A DNA stretch of 64,000 nucleotides from Saxidomus purpurata (GCA_022818135.1 JAFMSR010000005.1:25472486-25536485), one strand, 5' to 3'. Positions 24,392 to 36,061 are shown, numbered from the stretch's first letter. Translations and numbers: made by a program. The notes: generated from the letters alone by a model not told the origin.

Positions 24392-26129
24392 TCATCCTTT
24401 CTTTCCGTCTGGAACAGAAATGATTAACATTGAAGTCACAGAAAATGTAACTTAAACCAAAAGAACTCGCTGTGATAACATTTTATACAGATAATTAGCT
24501 GTTACAAAATGTTAATTGCACGTATACATTTGATGTACAGAAGTTTGCCTATTAAGTATTATAGAAAAGTTATCTCATTAAGTTTGTCTTTAAATGAAGC
24601 ACATCTGAAATTCAGTCAGACAATTTCGAAGAGTAATAATATTAAAATAATAATTGCAATTTGTTCCAGAGAATTATTATTGTCAAATCTTCGACTGTTT
24701 CCTTACATTGTAAAGAAAATAACACTTACAGCTTCTATAGCCTCCAATGCCAACACGGCCTCCGTAATAACCTCCTTTCTTACCACCATAGCCTCCCATA
24801 ACGTAGCCACCAAAATTACCGCCATAACCTCCACCATAGCCTCCGCCATTACCTCCTTTCTTTCCGCCAAATCCTCCCATACGGTTGCCCCAATTACCTC
24901 CTCCATTGCCTCCGTAATAACCTCCTTTCTTACCGCCATATCCTCCAATACGGTATCCCCAATTACCACCGCCATAGCCTCCTCCATATCCCCCGCCATT
25001 GCCTCCTTTCTTACCGCCATATCCTCCCATACGGTATCCCCAATTACCTCCGCCATAGCCTCCTCCATATCCTCCGCCATTGCCTCCTTTCTTACCGCCA
25101 TATCCTCCCATACGGTATCCCCAATTACCTCCGCCATAACCTCCACCATAGCCTCCGCCATTTCCTCCTTTCTTACCGCCATATCCTCCCATACGGTATC
25201 CCCAATTACCTCCGCCATAACCTCCACCATAGCCTCCGCCATTTCCTCCTTTCTTACCGCCATATCCTCCCATACGGTAGCCCCAATTACCTCCTCCATT
25301 GCCTCCGCCATAACCTCCTTTCTTTCCGCCATATCCTCCCATGCGGTAGCCCCAATTACCCCCGCCATTACCTCCGCCATAACCTCCTTTCTTTCCGCCA
25401 TATCCTCCCATACGGTATCCCCAATTACCACCGCCATAGCCTCCTCCATATCCTCCGCCATTGCCCCCTTTCTTACCACCATATCCTCCCATACGGTATC
25501 CCCAATTACCTCCGCCATTACCTCCGTCCGCCATTACCTCCTTTCTTTCCTCTATATCCTCCAATTCGGTATCCCCAATTACCTCCGCCATTACCGCCTT
25601 TCTTACCGCCATATCCTCCCATACCGTTGCCTCCATAACCTCCACCATAACCGCCACCGTAGCCTCCGCCATAACCTCCTTTCTTACCGCCATATCCTCC
25701 AATACGATAGCCTCCATTAGCTCCGCCATAACCTCCCATACTGTTGCCTCCATAACCACCGCCATAGCCTCCGCCATAACCTCCTTTCTTACCGCCATAT
25801 CCTCCCATACGGTATCCCCAATTACCACCGCCATAGCCTCCTCCATATCCTCCGCCATTGCCTCCTTTCTTACCACCATATCCTCCCATACGGTATCCCC
25901 AATTACCACCACCATAGCCTCCTCCATATCCTCCGCCATTGCCTCCTTTCTTACCGCCATATCCTCCCATACGGTAGCCCCAATTACCTCCGCCATAGCC
26001 TACACCATTACCTCCGCCGTAGCCTCCCATCAATCCACCATAGCCCCTACACCTTTTACCTTTGCATGGTGTTTTAGACAATGCTAGGCAGGACGCCACG
26101 AAAAGGGCGAGTATTATAAATGTCTTCAT
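24392..26129 (-). CDS. Secreted glycine-rich matrix-like protein 1 (frameshifted)
   Basis: Coding exon 26129-24730 plus last exon 24408-24392. The start is the ATG at 26129, just after a TTTCAG acceptor at 26136. Residues 1-16 form a signal peptide (MKTFIILALFVASCLA), followed by TPCKGKRC with cysteines at 22 and 27. The rest is more than a dozen repeats of NWGYRMGGYGGKKGG and GGYGGGYGG, rich in Gly, Tyr, Lys and Asn. At GAAGCT/GTAAGT (24729) the exon splices to ACGGAAAGAAAGG, giving a terminal Y-G-K-K-G before TGA. In between, a TCCG TCCG duplication at 25523-25530 shifts the frame, so as written the product stops after 203 residues (25518). The undisturbed frame would give about 471. The likely role is an extracellular structural matrix, for example shell or byssus, inferred from composition. 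It is paralogous to the gene at 40392-41682. Alternatives are a decayed copy or an assembly error. Confidence 0.8.
24409..24729 (-). other. Intron 2 of glycine-rich gene 1
   Basis: Minus-strand donor GTAAGTGT at 24729 and acceptor TTCTGTTCCAG ending at 24409, 321 bases, phase 1. The same intron with matching edges is seen in gene 2 (40409-40678, 270 bases). Confidence 0.8.
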
Positions 26130-26135
26130 GCTAAG

Positions 26136-27337
26136 CTGAAATAGGTGTGAATAAATCTGCGATTAATCATATTCAGGTGTGGTTTGTTTCATTAGAGCAA
26201 AGTTGAACATTCGGGGCGAAAAGACGAAAGCACGAAAACACAAACTACATCCCGACTTGGTAGGGCAAAACATCGGAAACATGATAACTCGACAAGTAGT
26301 CGACTGCGATTGATATAATATCAATACGGAAAAAAATTTTTAAATAAAACATTTCAGAATATGTATGATTAGGATTTGCTGTTCTTTATGACAATTTAGC
26401 CAATCCTCGCCTTTGGCAATAATAATTACAATAGAGACGTATATATCAATTAATGGTGAAACTGAAAATCTAAATTGTAGTTTGTTGTAGTTGTAATTGT
26501 AGAAACTGGGAGAAAGAAATTAAAAGGTTCGCGCCGAATTGCGCTTTTGTACGATTGAGTACACATACATGTAGTTCCAAATTATGGGTCGATGCCCATA
26601 CCACCTCTGTTCAAGAAATTCAATCTGCTTTATATAAATTGCATGACTTGTGCTTCAGGAAGACACTTTGTAGTCATGTAACATAAATCACTCGATCAAT
26701 TTAACAAGTAATGTGCACCTTCTACTCGAAAACAGGGATTTTGCGTACCTGTTCATCCTACTAAATCCTGGTTTGTAGAAAGTGCGGAATTCTAATTTTG
26801 TCGTACGTGACTATAATTTTAGCCAAAAAATTCAGACATGATAAAATAAAAATTCGCCTAAACCTGATTTCAGATAACAGCCTTACGTGTTACACTCTCC
26901 TAGATTGGTGACTTAAAATCCCGATTGATTAGTTGCGATTCGTTTAGTTTGTAAATGCTATTTTAACTGCGTTGAACGGTTTCAAACGATTGATTCGAGT
27001 CAGTAGAACGCTACTATTAGGGCGTGTCCCTTTAATCCTTCTAACCTTTACTGTCGGTGAAAGTAGCGGTACATAAAGATGGACGGACATCTAACTAGAA
27101 ACATTCGACACGTAAAATTTAATGTTATGTGAAAATATAAATAGTTGAAATACAACTAAGTTTTATTTTTTTTCATATGTAAACTCTATTTGAAAACGAC
27201 TTCATCTAGATCTAATACGCATGAAGCAACCATAGATCATAGTTTATTTATACACAATCTGCAAACAGGTTCGAGCTCAGCATATCATAATAGATATTCT
27301 AGAAAAGCCAGTTGTAATCATGAAGAATGAACAATAC
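26136..27337 (-). other. Intron 1 (5' UTR intron) of glycine-rich gene 1
   Basis: Donor AAG/GTATTG at 27337 and acceptor CACCTATTTCAG ending at 26136, 1202 bases. Both edges and patches of the interior match gene 2. There, the intron is 1166 bases once a 9.7-kb transposon and its TTAA duplicate are subtracted. No gene inside. Confidence 0.75.
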
Positions 27338-27388
27338 CTTGAAAACACTAATACGTATGGCGGCGAAAGATACAATCCTTACTTGGCA
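27338..27388 (-). other. 5' UTR exon 1 of glycine-rich gene 1
   Basis: The non-coding exon ends at the donor AAG/GTATTG. The left boundary is estimated at about 25-30 bases below the TATA box, near CAGTCAGTTGCC. There is no ATG within it. It is conserved with 52559-52610 in gene 2, including the stretch TTTCGCCG. Confidence 0.65.
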
Positions 27389-27411
27389 ACTGACTGCGGT
27401 CTAAATGGGTG

Positions 27412-27421
27412 TTTTATATAG
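27412..27421 (-). promoter_or_regulatory. TATA box of glycine-rich gene 1
   Basis: The minus strand reads CTAGCTATATAAAACACCC. The same CTAGCTATATAA stands at the matching place in gene 2, within a longer conserved block (27218-27560 against 52450-52780). Conservation of non-coding sequence around a TATA box and just upstream of a conserved splice donor supports a core promoter. Confidence 0.7.
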
Positions 27422-28535
27422 CTAGAAAAAGACAATCCATTATTGTCCGGAACATTGAACAAGGTGACAAAGGAGCTTGAAACCAGCTATGATGTATTTA
27501 TTCGTCTTTGTTATCTGATGCACAAAAATGCAAGAAAGCATTTTCTATGGAAATCACGTAATATACTATGATTTAAAAAATCTTCAGTTACGATGCACGA
27601 TGCAAATTACACGATGATGCATCGATATTTTAACGTGACTATCGCAATTTAATGATGGTTTAGTATCATTAAAAAGCAATTATTGTGAAAGTAATTGCGA
27701 AATAACATGTATGTAACAGTTTTATTCCAATTGAACACAGTGGAATAATAATTGTCTTAAGGTAGTCCACACCTTACGTCTGAATTTTTCAACCTCCTCA
27801 GAAAACGGTCATATTTTGCATAGGCAGTCTACGATGTATGTACTTTAATGTGTTGCTATTTGATAGGAACACGCTCACGAGACGTTGACGTCATGACGTC
27901 GTCAAGCAGTCTACCCATTTTCTTTAGGCGCTTTCATACAAACGTTCGTTTCTCTGGTATTTATGAACGTATTTTGAAGATTAAATTTTTATTTCTCCAG
28001 AAACATTTAAGCCTAACTTTTTATTGCATATTATTGAAATATTGAATATATTTATTGGTAATTCGAATGATATTGCGCCAATTTTGACGTAAATAACGTA
28101 GTATTTATCAGCTACCTCTGAACACGTTTTGCCGTTTTACGAAAACGTTTGTCCGGTGACCCAATCTTATTTTTCAAATATATTACTACCATAGTGTAGA
28201 TGGTTCAAAATATCAAAAAAAATCAGTAGGTCATCTAAGTAGATTTTTTTAATTTTGAAATATAGTTACGGTTATGCGTTATTTTTGTGCGTCAATATGT
28301 AACGTTAACGTCGTTATTTCAACTGCAATATCAGGCAATGGTTTATTTCTTTTTAACCGGACGCTGTCTAGACAAACAAAAAAACCATTTTTAAAGTCAT
28401 AAATCTATTTAATAATATAAGTTTTATATTAAAGCAACACTGATCTTATGTTAATATGTTATCGCTGATCATGAGAGACAACATTAGCCACATGGAATGT
28501 ACTTTAAAACATCTAGGCATTTAAAAAATGTCATC

Positions 28536-28670
28536 GTAGGTACCCATTTGCAGCTGGACGGGCTGAGGCACGTGTGACATAAGTGTCATTACTCAAGGGC
28601 ACACCGGATGCGATTCGAACACAGGACTTCCCGTTCCGGAGGCAACGCCTTAAACACAAGGTTCTCGCGA
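28536..28670 (-). repeat. tRNA-derived SINE-like fragment
   Basis: The minus strand has TGTTTAAGGCGTTGCC and GTGTTCGAATCGC, in A-box and B-box positions. This is followed by a body with GACACTTATGTCACACG and CCAGCTGCAAATGGGTACC. No target duplication identified. Confidence 0.5.
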
Positions 28671-29424
28671 AATTCCTGGCCTTGCCGTTTTTTTCCCTTC
28701 AACTGAAGGCGTCGTTTCTTGAATTGTCCAGTTTCTTGTTTTGTCCGCCGGCGTTCACTCTTTCCACCCAACCCTATAAACATATCGAGCGTATACTTTC
28801 ATGGGCTCCCATTATGCTGTTCATTTACCTGAAAAATAGATAATTGAAAGAAATAATATTTTACGGTTAGTAAGTTTACTGATCATGAGTGTTGCGCCGA
28901 CAGCAATTAATCCGTTTATACATATACATGTATTTTTAAAATGGGATATTTTGATTTCCAATTTATGCCTTTCTGTTTATCTAAACAAAGGCATTATTCG
29001 TAATGGTGATCCAACAGACTGACGAACTAAATTCTGACCAGACGGCAACCAAAGTGTCGTCTGCTTCGGGACGTAGCTGCTTGAAACTACATTGTATATG
29101 TTTTTAGTAGACACTAGGAACGAATTGGTTAATAAATATTCTGCAAGACTTAGTTGAGATAGTTTGTTTACAACCTCGTTAGTTTACCATAATTTTTTTT
29201 ATAAATTACCTTGCACATGTACATACATCCTTCATTTACATTTTTCTACAGTCATGACTTCGTGTTAGAGACTTGTTTTAGTTGATTTGCAAATCCTGCA
29301 AGATTTATTTGCAACCCCAAATTCTATACATCGTTTCGTTTTTGTTCAAATATCATGTAAAAATCCCCAAAATGCGTGACAATGCCAATACTTTATGCAT
29401 ACATGTAGTTAATAGACACAGATA

Positions 29425-29545
29425 TTATATTGATCGTATAATCAGGATCAGAGGGTCCCGGGTTCGATCCCCACCAGTGATACGACGTTTCTTTCCTTAG
29501 GCAAGACACTGCCCCTACTTGCTCTATCTGTCTGCAAGTGTTTAG
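29425..29545 (+). repeat. SINE-like fragment with B box
   Basis: GGGTCCCGGGTTCGATCCCC is a box B-like sequence, followed by TTCCTTAGGCAAGACACTGCCCC, a SINE-body type sequence. The head is truncated. Confidence 0.45.
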
Positions 29546-30029
29546 TGTATTGAATATATAAAAATACAAAACGAAGTTCATGCCACTTCTATAATAACTA
29601 ATAGGTGTAACTGTTGTATTGAGAAACACTGATTTAAATACTCCTTTTATATAAGTGATACAATTTAATATTAATATCATGAGCGCGACGCTATTATCAC
29701 AAAACCTGAATCATTTATATTCATCACCAAAAGAAGTTATGGCAGACCTATATCACTATCACTGTGACTAATATGATATCTAAATCATCACTTTTTATTC
29801 AACTGATACATCATGGAGTATTTCATTAGTTAGCATGAAACAATATACACTTATGGACTTGTAAGGCATTGGCTATGATGTGATATTCACCGTTTTAAAA
29901 TATGTATGTCATTAACTAACATGCATGGGGAGACCCTTTACGGGTGTCAGACTTATCAACTAGCGCTGCTGATTATAATGTAAACGTGGAGGCAACACGA
30001 AACAATAAGATTATATTCTAAGTCATTTC

Positions 30030-30280
30030 TCGTGTTCCTCCGTGATCAAGTGGTTAGAGCCGCTGACTTTAAATCACTGTTACCTCTCATAGATTGAGGG
30101 TCGTGGGTTTGAGTCCTGCTCATACCATGTCTTTTGATATGTGAAAGTTGGCAGTTTCTTACGGAGGATAGAGATCGAGTTCTCGTTCTTCCAATGAACG
30201 AGGCTTAGATAAACTGCCAGTCTATAGAAATGACCGGAATACGGTTGACACTGGCGTTAATATGTCCTAAAATACAAAAA
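30030..30280 (+). repeat. tRNA-derived SINE-like element
   Basis: Box A-like GATCAAGTGGTTAGAGCC and box B-like GTCGTGGGTTTGAGTCC, then a body of about 170 bases with complementary GTTGGCAGTTTCTTA and TAAACTGCCAG. A second head on the minus strand lies near 30635-30725 (GAGTTCGATCCCCACT). Confidence 0.5.
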
Positions 30281-31490
30281 AGTAACCGCCTATCGGGGCG
30301 TAACAGGTTATAAATGACTGCCAATGCCTTGATCATTTCCTTTATAGTATTGACATCAACGCGAATTAGTATGCTTACTTCATAAAGACAGCCTTTTCCT
30401 CCGTTAGAACATCAGAACAAGACTATTGAGCAACTTTCTCAATAGTAGATCCAATTTCACGTTCGCGCTGCACTAGGCTGAGATATGTTGAGCTCCGTCA
30501 AAATGTTTGAAATCTGGGTTTCACCAACACCAGCGTTCAGCATGGCTGAAAATATCTTTTCATAATAGTCCAAACAGTACCGAAGCTACAGAGATGGCTA
30601 ATATCACTATTTGCGGCATTTTCCATTGACAAAATGGCAATAGTGGGGATCGAACTCAGGGATAAAATTAACCAGCGGGAGGTTTAGTTATTACAAGTAA
30701 GTTATCTCACCCAAACGACCACGCAGCTCAGTGAACTTATCTACTGCGCACAAATGATAACGGTTATACATATGTAAAACGGAGTCGGGTAGTTTCAACC
30801 CAAATTATATTATCTTCATTTGTATAACATGTAGTTTAAACTTAAGACATAGGCATGCCTGAGGATGTGGTCGTCGTAGTACATGTATACTAGCAATACT
30901 TTTGTTTCACATGTATGTGATATGGAGAAAGAACGAATAGCTTGAAATCGCTTTTTACCGCTTTGCATAAAAAGAAGGAAAATTGATAAAATGCGCTATC
31001 CTTTAACTGTGAATTCTAAAAAGATATTCTGAAGTCTAAATTTCAAAGTATATATCTGGAAAACATGCTTTTAAATAAACAGGTGAAAAAATGTGTGTTT
31101 ACCTCCTGCCATCTTTGTATTGATATCGAAGCAGTGACAACTACCGTCTTGGGTTACTTTATGCCGCTTGCCGCTTGTGACTGCTGTAGTGAAACTGTAT
31201 TGCCGGCACTTGACATCAAAGAATGATGCTAGCCCATTTTTGGTCTGCCAAATGTACCGACGAATTACAGTTCTCGCATATTCTGATCCACGAAATACCC
31301 AAGCTCTATTATTCGACGCGCGTTCCTCCAGGAAGATTGATTATTTTTACAATCACCGGAAGCATCGACTTCACTTTGGACAGGCACTAGTTTGGACTCA
31401 CTCTTTAAAGATTATACGGAACGGCCTCTCTTTCGGAAAGCCATCATGTTTAAATAAATTAACTTCCGGAACGGTATGTGAATTCACTTA

Positions 31491-32025
31491 GGCAGTGGCT
31501 AGAGTTACGGTACCGTAACTCTAGCCTCCGAGTCTAGAGTTACGGAAGTTCCGTATCTCTAGCAAAACCCTATGAGGAAAGGCTAGAGTTGCGGAAGTTT
31601 ATAAAGGTATAAATATTGCTTTAATATATGCATGATAATGTGTTGTAAACTTTCATATTTTACCACTATTCGTGAATAAACTGATCTGTTGTATATACGA
31701 CAATTTCACAGGCGCCATTTTGGTTACGCTTGTTGCTAATATCGGAAATATCATTGTCATGCTGTATACTCTTGCACATAGTTACGTGTTCTGTTTACAA
31801 ACAACTTTAATTATACAATAGTAAGATCAAGAAAAGAAGAATATTAGAATTTTAAGCTTTGCACAAAATGTGATATAATTGTAGCTCAAGTAAAAAGCAA
31901 TATTCATACCTTTATAAACTTCCGTAACTCTAGCCTTTCCTCATAGGGTTTTGCTAGAGATACGGAACTTCCGTAACTCTAGACTCGGAGGCTAGAGTTA
32001 CGGTACCGTAACTCTAGCCACTGTC
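31491..32025. mobile_element. Mutator-type MITE, 535 bp, 9-bp target duplication
   Basis: Ends GGCAGTGGCTAGAG (31491) and CTCTAGCCACTGTC (32025) are inverted matches extending about 135 bases with only about three mismatches. Perfect 9-bp direct repeats ATTCACTTA flank it (31482-31490, 32026-32034). Long inverted ends with a 9-bp duplication are the hallmark of Mutator-like elements. The arms contain a perfect palindrome around GAGTTACGGTACCGTAACTC. No coding capacity. It is nested within the TTAA element, so it is younger. Confidence 0.9.
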
Positions 32026-33149
32026 ATTCACTTAACGTCGTGCATAATACTTTTGCGCCTTTTTACAAGTAAAACTGTGACAACAATTTGATTGTTTTGC
32101 ACTGTGAACATTGATCGTATCTCATCTTTATTGTACGTCATATATAACAAAGTATAATAATATTTTCTCTTCTACAACCTTTTTCAAAAAATTGACTTAG
32201 ATTACCTATCGATTTTATTTGATAATTTGAATAAACTACTATGTGGTGGCAATATATCAAAATTTCAGGTCCCCGGACAAAATTCTTCGCAAAACGGCAA
32301 AATATATCAAGAGTACCTTCCAAAATACGACGTTATTTACGTCAAAATTGTCGCAATAGTCGGCATTCTGACTATAAATTCCCTCATTATGTAATAAACA
32401 TGCAACCAAAATTTGTGTATACTTGTAACATAAAAAATGAAACTTGAATTCATAAATACCACAGGTACGAACGTTTGTATATAAGCGCCCACATAAATTG
32501 GGTAGACTGCTTGACGACGTCATGACGTCAACGTCGCGTAAGCGTGTTCTTATCAAATAGCATCACATTAAAGTACATACATCGTAGACTGCATATGCAA
32601 AATATGACCGTTTTCTAAGGAGGTTGAAATATTCAGCTGTAAGGTGTGGAACTACCTTAAAATGATTTACCATAAATTTTGTATGTTAATTTTTTGTTTG
32701 TGTCCACTTAGTACTTATTTTCTTTGAATTTTCCTAGCATTTCTATGAAAGCCTTAATAGGACCATATGAAAGAAAAATCAAAGGACTGAAAGTGCTGGA
32801 GGATCGATTGTTTCTGAACAACACAGTCTGCACACATACATGTGTAAATATCAGGACAACACAGACTGTACACATGCATGTGTAAATATCAGGACAACCC
32901 TTGCACGAGTAAAATTATAAACTGGAGATACAACTGTCCACAAATTTTGACCTTTCATTATTTGTGCAAACTTTACTTTAATTTGTGATAGGAACCGATG
33001 TGCTTACATTTTGCATTCAGTGACTATGTTCAACTACCGGCCTATAAATTATTAAGCTGTGAATGGTATCTGATCAATGAATTTTGACAAAACTGAACTT
33101 GAAATTCATAGTTTGAACAACTCTTAATGTCATTCAAAAGTTATGGGAT

Positions 33150-33365
33150 ATGCCCATAGGGTTGATTGCATTGTGCCAATTGATTGAGGAGGAAAACCCT
33201 GGGTGCCAATTCGGGCATTATTTTAGTCACAAGCGGGCACCTGGAAAGAACCTAGATAGTTCCCAGACATAAAAGAATTCGACCCAAGTAGGGCACGAAC
33301 CTACAGCGGTGAGGGACAAGTAAACATCAGTCAGTGACCTTAACCACTCGGCCACAGATGCCATT
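33150..33365 (-). repeat. tRNA-Ser/Leu-like SINE
   Basis: The minus strand starts GGCATCTGTGGCCGAGTGGT, then TAAGGTCACTGACT, and later GTAGGTTCGTGCCC. A body with CTGGGAACTATCTAGG and GGTGCCCGCTTGTGAC follows. The anticodon region is disrupted and the acceptor arm is unpaired, so it is a SINE and not a gene. Confidence 0.55.
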
Positions 33366-34013
33366 GTATGATGCCAAGCAATTGTCTGAAGTTTCATGGC
33401 TTTAATGGTGAAATTGAAAATGAATTTTAAGAAAGCTTAACCAGATTCAAGATGCCAGTGCCGACTGACCTCAAGAAGGTTATGAAAATGGTTCTTCTGT
33501 TTTTCAAAGAAAAGCTGAAAATTGATAAATCAATCTTTTGTTATAAATTGATTCAGTATATAACTATTGTAGAACAAGTACTTGCAGCTTACATTAAATT
33601 CTCCCGTGAGTACTTCCCAAATATTGCGAATTTCAATATACCGGGTCTATTGCGCACCCCTAGTTATTACCAACCTTTCTACCATGCTGTTTAGAATTTT
33701 CATAACTTGTCTAAAACAACAACTGAATGTTTAAATAACAGGCTATTATCTTTCATATTAAACATATACTAGGCTCTAGTAGTATTTCGTAACAAGTAAT
33801 AATGATGACGATGATGTTGTTGATGATAATGATAATAATAATGATACTATATAATCAATGTATGTATGAATGTACCCGCCAAAATTTAGTGTAGCAAAAG
33901 AATCATGGTAAAGTTTGAAAGTTTTAGTTATAATACAAAAATCCTATTTGTATTGATATTGAGTTATTATCTGTTCAGATAAAAAAATGAAATTCAATCG
34001 ATCCAAAAAAGTA
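33366..34013. other. Intergenic, nothing recognisable
   Basis: The 80-codon open frame at 33452-33694 has no recognisable domain and no supporting context. A short GATGATGA/ATAATAATA run lies near 33800-33850. Confidence 0.4.
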
Positions 34014-35095
34014 AAGTCGTAATAACACGAAAAAATGCGTAATACTGCGAAAGAGGCGTAGTAGCGCGAAACAAGGCGTAATAACGCAAGGAAAGGCGTA
34101 GTACCGCGAAAACAATGCGTTATAACGCGAAAGAAAGGCATTGTAACGCTAATAAAAGTCGTTATTACGCAAAAGAAAGGCGTAGTTGCGCTAATAAAAG
34201 GCGTTATTACGCGAAAGAAAGGAGTAGTAACGCGAAAGTAAAGGCGTACATGTATCAACGCTGATAAAAGAGGTAAGGCGTAAAAACGCTAATAAAAGGC
34301 GTTATAACGCGAAAGAAATGCGTAAAAACGCTAATAAAAGGCGTTAAAATGCGAAAAAATGGCGGTGTAACGCAAATAAAAGGAGTTATAACGCGAATAA
34401 TGGCGTAGTAACTTAAAAGGCGTTATAACGCGAAAAAGAAAGCGTAGTGACGCTAACAGGCGTAGTAACAATACTAAAAGGCATTATAATGCGAAAGAAA
34501 AGCGTAGTAAAGCAAACAAAAGGCGTAGGAACTATGGTGAGTCTTCAAAGAAGTAATCGATTTATAGATACCTACAAAAGGCGTTATTACGACTTTATTT
34601 CGCGTTATTACGCCTTTTATCCGCGTTATAACGCCTTTATTTTCGCGTTTCTACGCCTTTTTTTCGCGCAATAACGCCTTTTATCAGCGTAACTACGCCT
34701 TTTTTCGCGTTATAACGCCTTTTCTTAGCGTTACATCGCCTTTCTTTCGCGTTATTATGCCTATATTTCGCGTTATAGCGCCTTAATTAGCGTTACTACG
34801 TTTTTCTTTCGTGTTATTACGCCTTTTATTAGCGTAAATACGCCTTTACTTTCGCGTTACTACGCCTTTCTTTCGCGTTACTACGCCTTTTAATAGCGTA
34901 ACTATGCCTTTGTAAATCGTTATTACGCCTTTTTTCGCATTATAACGCATTCATTGTGCGTTACTACGCCTTTTTTTCGTGTTACTACGCCTTTTATAGG
35001 CGTAGTGCGTCTTTGTTTAGCGTTACTTAGCCTTTCTAGCGTTAATACGCCTTTGGTTTGCGTTAATACGCGTTTTTTGTGTTATAATGCCTTTT
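34014..35095. repeat. Giant inverted minisatellite (palindromic array)
   Basis: The left arm 34014-34545 is built of units of about 20 bases, AAAGGCGTTATAACGCGAAAG or AAAGGCGTAGTAACGC. The right arm 34577-35095 repeats the same units on the opposite strand (CGCGTTACTACGCCTTT). The centre (34546-34576) is a short unique spacer. Individual units contain palindromes such as GCGTTATAACGC. No coding content; the open frames within are by-products. Confidence 0.92.
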
Positions 35096-35204
35096 TTACA
35101 TTCAACAAACATACTTTGATTAAATGTTCAATTTACCCAAAAATGGACATCAACACTAGACACCTCATCAAAGGCTTAAATCCAGTCGAAAGCGCTTATG
35201 TCTC

Positions 35205-35690
35205 TTGAAAAAAGGGTGGTAAATCTAACCATATTAAAAGAAGACTGTTAGAGTGATGTTCCCTGAAATAGGAAAAGTAAAGGGGGGGGGGGTAAATCTT
35301 GCCATTTTAAATGAAAATTGTAAGAGTAGATCGGGCCACCTTAAAATGAGTCTCTAAGAGTGATGTCCCCTGAAATAGAGGAGGTAACTCTTGCTATCTT
35401 AAAATAAGTATATAAGAAAAATATCTCCTGAAACAGGGGGAATAAATCATGCAAACTTGAAATATGCTGTTTTGAGTAATGTCACCTGAAACAAGGGAGA
35501 CATTTCTTACACGCTTAAAATAAGTAGATAAGAGCTATGTCACTTGAATAAAGAGATTTGAATCTGAAAGAAGTTTGAAAGAGTTATGTCCTCTAAAACA
35601 AGAAAGTACTGAAATATTGCGAATTTAATGTAAGTCAGTTAGAGTAATGTCCCATGAAACAGGGAAGTTAAATCTTACAAGATTAAGGAA
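35205..35690. repeat. Degenerate tandem repeat, about 63 bp unit
   Basis: Seven or so units of the pattern GGTAAATCTTGCCATCTTAA, then a GTxTAAGAGTGATGTCCCCTGAAA stretch, strongly diverged. A run of ten Gs lies at about 35283-35292. The same unit occurs near 21893. Confidence 0.8.
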
Positions 35691-36061
35691 TAAGCCGAGT
35701 TACCCTTGAAAAAATGTACCAAAAATGGAAGCTTTGTATTTCTATTCAAACGCGTATGTTCATGCATTCTTTTGATCGTGGATACATGCAAAGTGTGTTT
35801 GGGTTATTTGGAGAGTGAATTTTCCAATTCATAATCGAAAAAGCCCCCTTTAATTATGAGAAAATATCGCCATGATATCACTAGACTTTCTCGCTATTTT
35901 TCTACCTTTCAGTCCTCAACCTTTCTCGCACGTCCAGTTCTCCATCAATCTTTATTATAAAACACAAAATAGAAATGCTTATGCCGGAAATTTGAAGTAG
36001 TAAGTCTGAAGTATCATTGTCTTATTTATCACAAATACCATTATGCACTTTTTGATCTCCT

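Larger units (their letters stand above)
27761..32656. mobile_element. 4.9-kb TTAA-flanked element with ~400-bp inverted ends (non-autonomous)
   Basis: The left end begins GGTAGTCCACACCTTA at 27761 and the right end is its inverted match TAAGGTGTGGAACTACC at 32656. Both are flanked by TTAA (27757-27760, 32657-32660). The inverted ends run about 400 bases (27761-28160 against 32277-32656), share GACGTTGACGTCATGACGTC, and are roughly 80-85% identical by eye. A TTAA target duplication is typical of the piggyBac and Kolobok superfamilies. No transposase frame is visible between the ends; the interior holds SINE-like fragments and a younger Mutator-type MITE. It sits about 340 bases upstream of the gene 1 TATA box. 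Confidence 0.8.

Noticed and set aside
24683..25518. Minus-strand open frames rich in MAE, VWEDMA and VIGDTV over glycine-rich gene 1
   Set aside because: Shifted reading of the same repeat; no signal peptide in that frame.
24509..25720. Long plus-strand open frame rich in Ser, Ala, Ile and Thr over glycine-rich gene 1
   Set aside because: It is the complement of the GGN/TAT repeat. The minus strand has the signal peptide, splice sites and a paralogue.
31168..31491. 107-codon open frame inside the 4.9-kb TTAA element
   Set aside because: It ends at the MITE target duplication by chance and has no transposase motifs.
33452..33694. 80-codon open frame
   Set aside because: No recognisable domain, no splice or promoter context, single occurrence.
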